A DNA stretch of 64,000 nucleotides from an uncultured Ruegeria sp. GTDB taxonomy: Bacteria > Pseudomonadota > Alphaproteobacteria > Rhodobacterales > Rhodobacteraceae. Made by a program: the position numbers and the translations under genes. The notes beneath the pieces were generated by a model. That model did not search any database. It had not been told where the DNA came from and saw only the letters and a list, made by a program, of their open reading frames with translations. The stretch is from assembly GCF_947500045.1 (NCBI RefSeq), contig NZ_CANMQQ010000005.1, forward strand, positions 124,001-188,000, in the 5' to 3' direction. This document shows, one piece after another, positions 16,160-25,122 of the stretch (the stretch's first letter is position 1; each line of letters opens with the position of its first letter).

Positions 16160-17986
16160 TCAGCCCAGCATACCTTTGCCATGACCAACCGCTGATTGCA
16201 TCGTTTTTACCACGACAAAGGCATCGCGGAGATGACTTCGCTCAAAATCCGAAAGGGAAGTCGGGGGCATGTAATTGTCCGGCGGGTTGCCCGATTTCAC
16301 CAGCTTAACCTGATGTTCCAGACGCGTTTCAGCAATCAGATCATAGGCGTCTAACAGATCGCGCGCGCCAGATGCGCTTAGAACTCCTGCAGCCTCGGCG
16401 GCGCTCAGGCGGGCGCGAGTGTTGGCCTCGGGCAACTGGCCCTGAAGGCTGTAGATACGCGCCAGATCAACCACTGGGACGACACCATTGTGTTTGAGAT
16501 CCAGCGTGTTGCGATGCTCGCCCGAGCGAATCGTAGCGAAACCACGTAACAGGCCCAGTGGCGGCGTGTGCTTTAGCGAGTTCGAAATCATATGGGCCAC
16601 AAAGATCGAGTTTGCGCTGGCATTTGCCAAGGTTTCGACCAGCAATTCTGTGAACAGATCATAACTGCCCCCGATGGGGCGCAGATCGAACATGACCGAG
16701 GCCAACATCTGTGCCTCGGGATTTGGCTTGGCGATCCAACCTTTGAAATAGTCACGCCAAACCCGGACCGGCTGACACCAGCGCGGGTTTGTGGCCATCA
16801 TGTCGCCGGGGCAATAGAAATACCCGCAGGCATCCAGCCCGTCAGATACGAATTTCGCCAACTCGACGAAATAAGCCATATCCTGATCGGTCACATTGTC
16901 ATCCAACATCAGGCAGTTGTCCTGATCGGATACGCCGGTCTGTTCCTGGCGCCCCTGTGATCCGCAAGCCAGCCAAAGATAGGGTACCGGAGGCGGGCCG
17001 AGTTTGGCTTCGGCCTGCGCCAAAAGACGGCGTGTGGCCGTATCTGCAATGTCGGTGATCAGGCGGGTCACAACCTCGTGCCGGTTTCCACCCGCAACAA
17101 GTTGGACCAGCAATTGCGGGATTTCTGCAGTTACAAGCGCCATTTCCTCGGCGTTCTCAGCGCGCGCGATCCGGCGCACCAATTCAGCCGAGTTAACGGC
17201 CTGATAGTGTGTCAGGTCGGTCTGGGTGACCATCCCGACCAATCGCCCACCTTCGGTGATCGGGATATGGCCGATATTCCGTTCCATCATCGCGTGCAGC
17301 ACGTCCGAACCGATATCGGCAGGCGACAGTGTAACCGGTTCGCGGGTCATGATCTGATTGATCGGGGTCGATGGGGGCAGGGCGTCTGCAACGATCTTGC
17401 CTGAAAGGTCACGCACTGTGGCGATACCGAAAAGGCTGTCCCCTTCAGTGATACAAATCGAAGATATTCCACGGTCACGCATCAATTGTGCCGCCTGCTG
17501 TACCGTCGTGTCTGGCGCGCAAGTGGCCGGGTCCCTTGCCATCAGCGTATCGATGCGGCTTGTCGCAAGCGACTGCTGCGTGGCGCGCGGGGCGCGGGCC
17601 CGGTTGAAGAACTTTGACACGACATCATGCGCATCGATCAATTCTCGCACCAGATCGGGCGGCAACACGATCAGAACGGACGGGGTGTGCGCATGCGCTT
17701 TGGTTGCGGCTTTGCCATCTTTGAGCAAGCCCCGCTCGCCAAACGAGTTGCGCAAACCCAGATGAGAGACGACAACGCCGTTCTCATCGGTGATTTCTAT
17801 CTGTCCTTCATAGATCACAAATACACCGGGCATGGCGTTGCCAAGTTCGTAAACCGGGTGATCCGCCTCAACCTCCCATACCTCAATCGATTTCGACAGC
17901 TCGTCCAATACGTCTGTTGGCAAGGCATCATACGGGTGTACGGATTTCAGAAACCGGGTGATCTGATCATGGGACAGGGGCATCAA
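16160..17986 (-). CDS. cNMP-binding/CBS-pair/DUF294 nucleotidyltransferase-like protein
   Basis: A 608-residue cytosolic regulator-like protein. Domains in order: cyclic-nucleotide-binding-like (about 10-125, with FGERGLL), a CBS pair (about 148-265), and a DUF294 nucleotidyltransferase (about 290-430) with GSQGRQEQ then D354/D356 in SDQDN, followed by a helical DUF294_C region. In the cNMP loop the usual arginine is a lysine (DGKAATKA), so cAMP binding is doubtful. CBS pairs often sense adenine nucleotides. The family is often encoded with acetate symporters and DnaQ-like exonucleases, as here, but its reaction is not known to me. Confidence 0.88.
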   Translation of the reverse strand: MMPLSHDQITRFLKSVHPYDALPTDVLDELSKSIEVWEVEADHPVYELGNAMPGVFVIYEGQIEITDENGVVVSHLGLRNSFGERGLLKDGKAATKAHAHTPSVLIVLPPDLVRELIDAHDVVSKFFNRARAPRATQQSLATSRIDTLMARDPATCAPDTTVQQAAQLMRDRGISSICITEGDSLFGIATVRDLSGKIVADALPPSTPINQIMTREPVTLSPADIGSDVLHAMMERNIGHIPITEGGRLVGMVTQTDLTHYQAVNSAELVRRIARAENAEEMALVTAEIPQLLVQLVAGGNRHEVVTRLITDIADTATRRLLAQAEAKLGPPPVPYLWLACGSQGRQEQTGVSDQDNCLMLDDNVTDQDMAYFVELAKFVSDGLDACGYFYCPGDMMATNPRWCQPVRVWRDYFKGWIAKPNPEAQMLASVMFDLRPIGGSYDLFTELLVETLANASANSIFVAHMISNSLKHTPPLGLLRGFATIRSGEHRNTLDLKHNGVVPVVDLARIYSLQGQLPEANTRARLSAAEAAGVLSASGARDLLDAYDLIAETRLEHQVKLVKSGNPPDNYMPPTSLSDFERSHLRDAFVVVKTMQSAVGHGKGMLG

Positions 17987-18007
17987 AGACTCCTGAGCTT
18001 CTGGTTG

Positions 18008-18087
18008 AAAAATCCCGCCCGGTGGTATGCCGGGCGGGAACAGTAGATCGAAAAATGCGGCACATGGAAACTAACCATATGCCGCAT
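18008..18087 (-). terminator. Tandem terminators after the symporter gene
   Basis: Read on the minus strand, the first hairpin is ATGCGGCA/TGCCGCAT (18080-18087 with 18055-18062) with an inner ATGG/CCAT stem and ends in TTTTT. The second is TCCCGCCCGG/CCGGGCGGGA (18030-18039 with 18013-18022), also followed by TTTTT. Together they should sharply limit read-through from the symporter into the CBS gene. Confidence 0.85.
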
Positions 18088-18092
18088 CATGC

Positions 18093-19877
18093 TCATTTAT
18101 TCTGAGCTGCGCCCGCGCCACGGGGAATGCGAACGCTTTCGACCAATTCAACGATCTCCGGCGGAGTCTCTTTGGTCATTCCAGCTACAACATAGGCAAC
18201 GCCGAAGTTGATCATCGCACCGATGGCGCCGAACGAGGTCGACTTGATCGGACCCAGAAGCGGGTCAGCATCGGTGAACGAGTTGGTGCCCGGAATGAAC
18301 AGCCAGCCCTTATGCAGGAAGATGTAGACCAAGGTTACGGTCAGACCAGCCAGCATACCTGCGACCGCACCGGTGTTGTTGATGCGGGTCGAGAAGATCC
18401 CCATCATCAGCGCCGGGAAGATCGAGGCAGCCGCCAGACCGAAGGCCAGGGCAACCGTCTGCGCCGCAAAGCCCGGAGGGTTGAGGCCCAGATAGGTAGC
18501 GACAACGATAGCTACAGCCATGGCAATCCGCGCCGCCAGAAGTTCACCCTTTTCAGAGATCGACGGGTTGATTGCACCTTTGACAAGGTCGTGGGACACG
18601 GCTGACGAGATCGCCAACAGCAGACCCGCAGCGGTCGACAGAGCGGCCGCAAGACCACCGGCAGCGACCAGACCGATCACCCAACCTGGCAGGTTGGCAA
18701 TCTCGGGGTTGGCCAGAACCAGGATATCACGGTTGAACTTGGTCAACTCGTTTCCAACCCAGCCCTTTTCTTCTGCGATGGCAGTCATGGCTTCGGACTT
18801 GTCGTTGTAGTACTGGATTTTGCCGTCGCCGTTCTTGTCCTCCCAATCCAACAGTCCGGTTTTCTGCCATGTGGCCATCCAGTCATAGCGTGGATCATTG
18901 TCGATATCCTCGACCGATACAGCACCACCTTCGATGCCGCCATTGGGCCACATCATGTCACTGATGTTCAGACGCGCCATGGCACCAACCGCTGGGGCGG
19001 TCAGGTACAGCAGAGCGATGAAGACCAGTGCCCAGCCAGCCGACCAACGTGCGTCAGATACTTTGGGAACGGTGAAGAAGCGCATGATGACGTGCGGCAG
19101 ACCCGCAGTACCGATCATCAGCGACAGAGTGAACAGCACCATGTTCAGCGTGTTCGAGTGGTGTGCCGTATATTCATTGAAGCCCAGCTCGGTCACGATT
19201 GCATCCAGCTTGGTCAGCAGGGGTTCACCGCTTGCGGTGTCACCGAACAGACCCAGTGCAGGAACCGGCGTGCCGGTCAGTTGCAACGAGATGAAGATCG
19301 CCGGGATGGTGTAGGCGGTAATCAGTACGCAGTACTGAGCGACCTGAGTGTAGGTCACGCCCTTCATCCCGCCAAACACCGCGTAGGCAAACACAACGGC
19401 GGCACCAATTAGCAGGCCCGAGGTATTTGACACTTCGAGGAAGCGGCCAAAGGCCACGCCGACGCCGGTCATCTGACCAATAACGTAAGTCACCGACGCA
19501 ACGATCAGGCAGATCACGGCAACGATACGTGCGGTTTGGCTGTAGAAGCGATCGCCGATGAATTCCGACACGGTGTATTTGCCGAACTTACGCAGATAAG
19601 GCGCAAGCAGCAGGGCCAGCAGCACATAGCCACCGGTCCAACCCATCAGGAAGGTTGAGTTGTCATAGCCGGTAAAGGCAATCAGGCCCGCCATTGAGAT
19701 GAACGAGGCCGCAGACATCCAGTCTGCCGCTGTCGCCATACCGTTGGTGACCGGGTGAATGCCGCGACCGGCGGCGTAGAATTCGGATGTGGAACCCGCG
19801 CGGGCCCAGATCGCGATGCCGATGTAAAGCGCAAAGGACGCGCCCACAAACAGCAGGTTGATGGTAAACTGATCCAT
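18093..19877 (-). CDS. Sodium:solute symporter, VC_2705-type large subunit (acetate-type)
   Basis: A 594-residue SSS-family transporter with about 13 membrane segments, resembling cation/acetate symporter ActP but belonging to the subgroup that works with a DUF4212 small subunit, encoded just upstream. It has an extra polar loop of about 90 residues (300-390) carrying an EF-hand-like sequence, DKNGDGKIQYYN (347-358). Residue 12 of that loop is Asn, not Glu. The neighbouring acsA suggests uptake of acetate or another short-chain acid. Tandem terminators follow. Confidence 0.87.
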   Translation of the reverse strand: MDQFTINLLFVGASFALYIGIAIWARAGSTSEFYAAGRGIHPVTNGMATAADWMSAASFISMAGLIAFTGYDNSTFLMGWTGGYVLLALLLAPYLRKFGKYTVSEFIGDRFYSQTARIVAVICLIVASVTYVIGQMTGVGVAFGRFLEVSNTSGLLIGAAVVFAYAVFGGMKGVTYTQVAQYCVLITAYTIPAIFISLQLTGTPVPALGLFGDTASGEPLLTKLDAIVTELGFNEYTAHHSNTLNMVLFTLSLMIGTAGLPHVIMRFFTVPKVSDARWSAGWALVFIALLYLTAPAVGAMARLNISDMMWPNGGIEGGAVSVEDIDNDPRYDWMATWQKTGLLDWEDKNGDGKIQYYNDKSEAMTAIAEEKGWVGNELTKFNRDILVLANPEIANLPGWVIGLVAAGGLAAALSTAAGLLLAISSAVSHDLVKGAINPSISEKGELLAARIAMAVAIVVATYLGLNPPGFAAQTVALAFGLAAASIFPALMMGIFSTRINNTGAVAGMLAGLTVTLVYIFLHKGWLFIPGTNSFTDADPLLGPIKSTSFGAIGAMINFGVAYVVAGMTKETPPEIVELVESVRIPRGAGAAQNK

Positions 19878-19882
19878 GCTGC

Positions 19883-20167
19883 TTACTCCTCGTCCACGCC
19901 GTATTCAGCGTCGAGCTTGTTCATGCGCCAGGCGTAGTTAAAGATCAGCACCAGAAAGACCAGGATCGATCCCTGCTGTGCAAACCAAAAGCCCAGATCT
20001 GTTCCACCAACGGCGATACCCGATAGCAGCGGACGCAGCAGAATGCCGAATCCAAACGACACCAGCGCCCAAATCACGAGGCTGATGTAGATGAGGCGCA
20101 GATTGGCCTGCCAATAGCCCTTGTCGGCTTCGGCAGTCTGCGCGGAGTTTGTTGAATGATCCGCCAT
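19883..20167 (-). CDS. DUF4212 solute:sodium symporter small subunit
   Basis: A 94-residue protein with two membrane helices (about 24-48 and 58-80: LIYISLVIWALVSFGFGILL, then GSILVFLVLIFNYAWRMNKLD). It matches the small-subunit family that always precedes VC_2705-type symporters. It ends 5 bp before the large subunit starts, so the two are co-translated and probably form one membrane complex. Confidence 0.88.
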   Translation of the reverse strand: MADHSTNSAQTAEADKGYWQANLRLIYISLVIWALVSFGFGILLRPLLSGIAVGGTDLGFWFAQQGSILVFLVLIFNYAWRMNKLDAEYGVDEE

Positions 20168-20316
20168 TGCGGGTTCCTCCTTCGCTTCCCTCTAGGGCGG
20201 CCCATTGCCCAACTCCTCCAGTGCGTCGGACCGCTTCTCGATGTTGCCTGCTGCCGCGTGACATCAGGCAAGACTCCTCTGGTCCGCCAAGGCGGGTCCA
20301 TTGAAGTATTCGGTTG

Positions 20317-20348
20317 TAGGGGGAGGCCCGGGGGCCTCTCTCCTCCCC
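20317..20348 (-). terminator. Strong hairpin after adk
   Basis: Immediately after the adk stop, the minus strand can fold GGGGAGG/CCTCCCC around an inner GGCC-rich stem. There is no T-run, so it may be a weak terminator or an mRNA-stabilising or processing hairpin between adk and the symporter genes. Confidence 0.45.
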
Positions 20349-21032
20349 TTAAGTCATTACGTCGTCGACCAGCCTTTGCAGGTCTTGTGCGATGTCGTCG
20401 ATCTGTCCCATGGCATTGATGCCCTTCAGTACCCCTTGGGCCTGATAATAGTCTATCAATGGCGCGGTTTGTGCATGATACGCGGCCAAACGCGAGGCAA
20501 CCGTTTCGGCATTGTCATCGGCCCGGCGCTTGAACTCGGTATGTCCGCAGTTGTCGCATTTGCCGTCTTCGACCGGCTGTTTGAACGTGTCGTGAAACCC
20601 TTCGCCGCAGCCCGCGCAGGTGTAGCGGCCCGAGATGCGGATCACCATTTCTGCGTCTTCAACCTGTAGACTGATAGCGGCATCGATCTTTTGATCGCTG
20701 GCCGCCAGCAAGCCATCCAGTGCCTCTGCCTGAACTGTTGTGCGCGGAAAGCCGTCCAGAATGACACCCTTGGCGCAATCAGATTGGGCCATTCGGTCGC
20801 GTAAGATGGCAATGACGATCCCGTCGCTGACCAGATCGCCAGCCTCCATCACAGCCTTCGCTGCTTGGCCAGCTTCGGTACCCGCAGCCACGGCATCACG
20901 CAGCAGATCCCCGGTGCTGAGCTGGACCAGACCGAACTTTTCTTCCAGCATACGTGCTTGTGTGCCCTTCCCGGCGCCCGGAGGCCCGAGAAGGATAAGA
21001 ACAGCGGGAGATATGGTTGTGGCAGCGTCCAT
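20349..21032 (-). CDS. adk: Adenylate kinase, zinc-lid type
   Basis: A 227-residue enzyme interconverting AMP plus ATP and 2 ADP. The P-loop is GPPGAGKGT, followed by QLSTGDLLRDAV and ILDGFPRT. The lid carries four cysteines (C139, C142, C159, C162), consistent with a structural zinc. ATG 21032 is used, with GAGGG before it; GTG 21035 is possible. It starts 7 bp after acsA. In alphaproteobacteria the housekeeping adk usually lies in the ribosomal protein region, so this may be a second copy dedicated to recycling AMP from acetyl-CoA synthetase. Confidence 0.92.
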   Translation of the reverse strand: MDAATTISPAVLILLGPPGAGKGTQARMLEEKFGLVQLSTGDLLRDAVAAGTEAGQAAKAVMEAGDLVSDGIVIAILRDRMAQSDCAKGVILDGFPRTTVQAEALDGLLAASDQKIDAAISLQVEDAEMVIRISGRYTCAGCGEGFHDTFKQPVEDGKCDNCGHTEFKRRADDNAETVASRLAAYHAQTAPLIDYYQAQGVLKGINAMGQIDDIAQDLQRLVDDVMT

Positions 21033-21039
21033 CACACCC

Positions 21040-23004
21040 TCATTTGCTCGCTCTGTTTTCGATCAGGTCTTCAACCACCGACGGATCGGCAAGGGTCGAC
21101 GTGTCACCCAGCGAGCCAAAGTCGTTCTCGGCGATCTTGCGCAGGATGCGGCGCATGATCTTGCCCGAACGCGTCTTGGGCAGGCCTGGGGCCCATTGGA
21201 TCACATCCGGGCTGGCAATCGGGCCAATCTCAGTCCGGACCCAGGTGCGCAGCTCTTTCAACAGCTCATCCGAAGGCTCACGATCATTCATCAGAGTGAC
21301 ATAGCAATAGATGCCTTGCCCTTTGATTTCATGGGGGTAGCCAACGACCGCAGCCTCGGCCACCGCGACATGTGCGACCAAAGCACTTTCCACCTCGGCC
21401 GTTCCCATGCGGTGGCCCGAGACGTTGATCACGTCATCGACGCGGCCGGTGATCCAGTAGTCGCCATCCTCATCACGGCGACAGCCGTCACCGGTGAAAT
21501 AGTAACCTTTGTAATCCGAGAAATAGGTCTTTTCGAACCGCTCGTGATCGCCCCAAACGGTGCGCATCTGACCGGGCCAGCTGTCTTTGATGCACAGAAC
21601 ACCCTCGACGCCATTGCCTTCGATCTCGACGCCGGATTGAGGGTCCAGAACCACCGGTTCGATACCAAAGAACGGCTTCATGGCCGAACCGGGCTTCATC
21701 GCATGGGCACCGGGCAGGGGGGTCATCAGATGACCACCGGTTTCAGTTTGCCACCATGTGTCCACGATGGGGCAACGTCCGCCGCCGATAACTTCGTTGT
21801 ACCAGTTCCAGGCTTCTGGGTTGATCGGTTCCCCGACCGTGCCCAAAGTGCGCAGATCGCTCAGGTCGCACTTCTCGACCCACTCGTTGCCTTGCCCCAT
21901 CAGGGCGCGCAACGCGGTGGGCGCGGTATAGAATTGGTTTACCTTATGCTTTTCGCAGACTTGCCAGAACCGGCTGGCATCAGGATAGGTCGGCACCCCC
22001 TCGAACATCAGCGTGGTCGCGCCATTGGCCAGCGGGCCATAGACGATATAGCTGTGGCCAGTGACCCAGCCCACGTCAGCGGTACACCAATAAATATCGC
22101 CCTCGTGATAGTCGAAGGTAATTTCATGGGTCATCGCGGCATAGACCAGATAGCCGCCGGTCGTGTGCACGACACCCTTTGGCTGACCGGTCGAGCCGGA
22201 AGTGTAGAGGATGAACAACGGATCTTCGGCGCTCATCTCGGCAGGCGCGCAATAGTCATCCGCCTCAAGCGCCATTTCATTGTAGTCATAGTCGCGACCG
22301 TCAATCCACGTGGTCTGACCACCGGTGCGCTTGACCACCAGGCACTTCACCGTGTCCTTGCAATGCAACAGCGCAGCATCAGTGTTGGATTTCAGTGGCG
22401 TCTTGCGACCGCCGCGCGGGGCCTCATCCGCGGTAATAACGACCTTGGCGTCGCAGCCATTGACCCGGGCCGCCAGTGCGTCTGGGGAAAAGCCTGCAAA
22501 AACAATCGAATGGATCGCGCCAATACGTGCGCAGGCCAGCATGGCATAGGCCGCCTCGGGGATCATTGGCAGATAGATCACCACACGGTCGCCTTTGCGC
22601 ACACCTAAGGATTCCAGAATATTGGCCATCCGGCAGGTGCGGCGATGCAGTTCGGCATAGCTGATGTGCTGCGCGGCGTCGTTTGGATCATCCGGTTCCC
22701 AGATGATCGCGGTTTGATCGCCGCGGGTGTTTAGATGCCGGTCAAGGCAGTTGGCCGACACATTTAATGTGCCATCGGCATACCAGTTAATACTGACCGA
22801 ACCGAAGCTGTAATCGACGTCCTTGACCTGAGTATAGGGTTTGATCCAGTCAACCCGCTTGCCCTGTTCATTCCAGAACGCTTCGGGGTTGTTGACCGAA
22901 GCCGCGTACATATCTGTGTACTTGTCGGCGTCAACATGCGCCTGAGCGACGGTTTCTGCGGATGGCGGATATGTCTTGGCATCTGCCTGGGCAGCGGTAG
23001 TCAT
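21040..23004 (-). CDS. acsA: Acetyl-CoA synthetase
   Basis: A 654-residue AMP-forming ligase making acetyl-CoA from acetate, CoA and ATP, with AMP and pyrophosphate as by-products. Core motifs are present: [11 protein letters not shown] (phosphate loop), TWWQTETGG (adenylate site), [16 protein letters not shown] and the catalytic, acetylation-regulated lysine in [11 protein letters not shown]. Length is typical. A GGAGGAG ribosome-binding site precedes ATG 23004. It heads a minus-strand run with adk and the symporter genes, giving uptake, activation and AMP recycling in one place. Confidence 0.95.
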   Translation of the reverse strand: MTTAAQADAKTYPPSAETVAQAHVDADKYTDMYAASVNNPEAFWNEQGKRVDWIKPYTQVKDVDYSFGSVSINWYADGTLNVSANCLDRHLNTRGDQTAIIWEPDDPNDAAQHISYAELHRRTCRMANILESLGVRKGDRVVIYLPMIPEAAYAMLACARIGAIHSIVFAGFSPDALAARVNGCDAKVVITADEAPRGGRKTPLKSNTDAALLHCKDTVKCLVVKRTGGQTTWIDGRDYDYNEMALEADDYCAPAEMSAEDPLFILYTSGSTGQPKGVVHTTGGYLVYAAMTHEITFDYHEGDIYWCTADVGWVTGHSYIVYGPLANGATTLMFEGVPTYPDASRFWQVCEKHKVNQFYTAPTALRALMGQGNEWVEKCDLSDLRTLGTVGEPINPEAWNWYNEVIGGGRCPIVDTWWQTETGGHLMTPLPGAHAMKPGSAMKPFFGIEPVVLDPQSGVEIEGNGVEGVLCIKDSWPGQMRTVWGDHERFEKTYFSDYKGYYFTGDGCRRDEDGDYWITGRVDDVINVSGHRMGTAEVESALVAHVAVAEAAVVGYPHEIKGQGIYCYVTLMNDREPSDELLKELRTWVRTEIGPIASPDVIQWAPGLPKTRSGKIMRRILRKIAENDFGSLGDTSTLADPSVVEDLIENRASK

Positions 23005-23397
23005 TTTTGAGGCTCCTCCCTCTGGACTGGATTACATAGGATCGATAATGCCAGCCGATCAGGCAATGTCGATCCGTTTCCTCCCCGGGTTGAATAATAC
23101 GGGGATCAGAAAAGAAATAAATAAATTGCGATAATCCTTGAATTTATTTGTAAATAAATTTCTCCGCGACTGCTGATTTTGTAAATATTAGTATCTTTGA
23201 GGTTGAATAAATATCAAAAACAATTGGTTACGTGTAACTAATTTGATGCGCTTCGTTTCGGATATCACGCCTTAGACGCATGACATGTTTCATTCGCAGT
23301 GCTTGTCCTTGGCAATTCCACCTCTACTCGGAGGGGTTGGCAGTTTCCAGACTTAGCGCTAGCTTCTCATTCAAGCGCCTCGGGAGGAGGTGCACCA
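23005..23397. promoter_or_regulatory. Divergent control region between acsA and the TRAP operon
   Basis: About 390 bp, AT-rich compared with its surroundings, holding the promoters for both directions. Two inverted repeats stand out: AATTTATT-TGTA-AATAAATT (23141-23160) and GTTAC-GT-GTAAC (23227-23238). The second has the form of a repressor or activator operator. The protein binding either is unknown. No gene was seen. Confidence 0.5.
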
Positions 23398-24429
23398 ATG
23401 GGAGAGATTGCAATGAACAAGATGTTGAGCGGAGCGGCTTTCGCCGCCCTGAGCGTGGCTTTTGTCACCGAGGCGGCCGCGACTGAATGGAACGCCTCGG
23501 TCTGGGGCAAGCGCCGCGCCTTTACCGAACATGTCGAGAAGCTGGCCGAACTGGTCAGCGAGAAAACTGGTGGCGATTTCACCATCAATGTCAGCTATGG
23601 CGGATTGTCGAAGCCCAAGGAAAATTTGGACGGGATCGAGATTGGCGCGTTTGAGATGGCGCAGTTCTGCGCGGGTTACCATCGTGACAAGAACCGCGCG
23701 ATCACGGTGCTGGAACTGCCCTTCCTTGGCGTAAACACATTGGATGAAGAAGTGGCCGTCAGCCACGCGGTCTATGATCATCCGGCGGTCAAGGATGAGA
23801 TGGCGCAGTGGAACGCGCGGATCATCATGACGTCTCCGATGCCGCAGTACAATATTGTTGGCACGGGTGATCCTCGTGATGAGCTTGCCGAGTTTGACGG
23901 TATGCGCGTTCGCGCCACTGGTGGTCTGGGGCAGGCCTTCGAGGCGGTCGGTGGTGTGCCGACATCGGTACCCGCAACCGAAGCATACAATGCAATGGAA
24001 TCTGGTGTGGTTGATACCGTGGCCTTCGCACAGCACGCGCATCTGTCGTTTGGTACAATCAACGAAGCTGATTGGTGGACTGCCAACCTGAACCCCGGCA
24101 CAGTGAACTGCCCGGTTGTCGTGAATATCGACGCCTACGAGGCGCTGCCTGCGGATCATCGCGAGGCGCTGGATAGCTCGATCGACGAAGCCATTGCGCA
24201 TTATCTCGCCAATTATGGCGGGTTGCTTGAGAAGTGGGACGGCGTGCTGCAAGAGAAAGGCGTTGAAAAGGTCGAGATCGACGACGCCGTTCTTGAAGAA
24301 TTCCGCGCCAAAGCTGCCGATCCGATCCGCGCCAAGTGGATCGAAGACATGACCGCGCAAGGCCTGCCTGCACAGGATCTCTATGATCTGGTGCAAGCGA
24401 CGCTGCAACAGCAGCGCGGCGGCAACTGA
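23398..24429 (+). CDS. TRAP transporter substrate-binding protein (DctP family)
   Basis: A 343-residue periplasmic binding protein of a tripartite ATP-independent transporter. ATG 23398 has AGGAGG seven bases upstream; ATG 23413 (MNKMLSG) is the alternative. The signal peptide ends near TEAAA-TEWNAS. Family features include KLAELVSEKTGGDFTINVSYGG and the ligand-binding arginine in DGMRVRATGGLGQAFEA. Its ligand, perhaps an organic acid or amino-acid-like compound, cannot be read. A GNRA-loop hairpin separates it from the small permease. Confidence 0.88.
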   Translation: MGEIAMNKMLSGAAFAALSVAFVTEAAATEWNASVWGKRRAFTEHVEKLAELVSEKTGGDFTINVSYGGLSKPKENLDGIEIGAFEMAQFCAGYHRDKNRAITVLELPFLGVNTLDEEVAVSHAVYDHPAVKDEMAQWNARIIMTSPMPQYNIVGTGDPRDELAEFDGMRVRATGGLGQAFEAVGGVPTSVPATEAYNAMESGVVDTVAFAQHAHLSFGTINEADWWTANLNPGTVNCPVVVNIDAYEALPADHREALDSSIDEAIAHYLANYGGLLEKWDGVLQEKGVEKVEIDDAVLEEFRAKAADPIRAKWIEDMTAQGLPAQDLYDLVQATLQQQRGGN

Positions 24430-24439
24430 TCGCCACCAG

Positions 24440-24461
24440 CCGGGCGTCGCAAGGCGCCCGG
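24440..24461 (+). promoter_or_regulatory. Intercistronic GCAA-tetraloop hairpin
   Basis: CCGGGCGTC-GCAA-GGCGCCCGG forms a 9-bp stem (one G-T wobble) closed by a GNRA tetraloop, 11 bp after the binding-protein stop. It is followed by TTTCC, not a full T-run. Such hairpins keep binding-protein mRNA in excess over permease mRNA. Confidence 0.6.
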
Positions 24462-24489
24462 TGTTTCCTTCAATCAAAGGAAAACTGAG

Positions 24490-25119
24490 ATGGCAGGACA
24501 TGCCACGGTTCTTGAGGATGGCAGCCTTTTAAGCCGGTTGGATCATCATTTGTTGCGGTTAGAGCGTCTGATGGCGCTGATCAGCGGCTTTGCGGTGTTC
24601 GGGCTGATGGTGTTGGCTGTTGTATCAGTCAGCGGTCGCAACGCACTAAACGCGCCTTTGCCGGGCTACGTTGACTGGATCGAGCAGGCGATGCCCCTGA
24701 TTGCGTTTCTGGGAATATCCTATGTTCAGCGCGATGGCGGGCATATCCGAATGGATATTGCCATCTCTCGATTGAAAGGGCGGGCGTTATGGTTCTTCGA
24801 GTTGATCTCGGTCCTTTTGATCTTGCTGCTGATGCTGGCGCTGGTCTGGGGCAGCTGGTCTCACTTTGACCGCTCTTTCGACTTCGGCGCTCCGCTCTGG
24901 AGCCGCGACAGTTCGATTGATATCGGAATTCCCATCTGGCCCTCAAAACTGCTGGCGCCGGTTGCGTTCTCGGTTTTGTGCGCCCGGCTGATTCTACAGG
25001 CGTGGGGCTATGGACGGGCGTTTGTGCTGGGACTTGCGACACCTGTGGCAGTACCGTTGATACAGGATGCTGCTGCGCAAGCGGCAGCCGAAGCCGAGCA
25101 ATTCGAAAGGCGTACCTGA
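24490..25119 (+). CDS. TRAP transporter small permease (DctQ family)
   Basis: A 209-residue membrane protein with four predicted helices. The conserved DctQ pattern is visible as VSVSGRNALNAPLPGYVDWIEQ, then ISYVQRDGGHIRMDI. It bridges the binding protein and the large permease. A longer than usual charged C-terminal tail ends in QAAAEAEQFERRT. The large subunit begins 3 bp after its stop. Confidence 0.87.
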   Translation: MAGHATVLEDGSLLSRLDHHLLRLERLMALISGFAVFGLMVLAVVSVSGRNALNAPLPGYVDWIEQAMPLIAFLGISYVQRDGGHIRMDIAISRLKGRALWFFELISVLLILLLMLALVWGSWSHFDRSFDFGAPLWSRDSSIDIGIPIWPSKLLAPVAFSVLCARLILQAWGYGRAFVLGLATPVAVPLIQDAAAQAAAEAEQFERRT

Positions 25120-25122
25120 CCG

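Noticed and set aside
20740-22608. 622-codon open frame on the plus strand opposite acsA
   Set aside because: It is the antisense shadow of acsA and adk; no family motifs, and acsA has complete catalytic motifs.
23371-24501. 376-codon minus-strand frame opposite the TRAP binding-protein gene
   Set aside because: Shadow frame; the plus-strand protein has a signal peptide, an AGGAGG site and family motifs.
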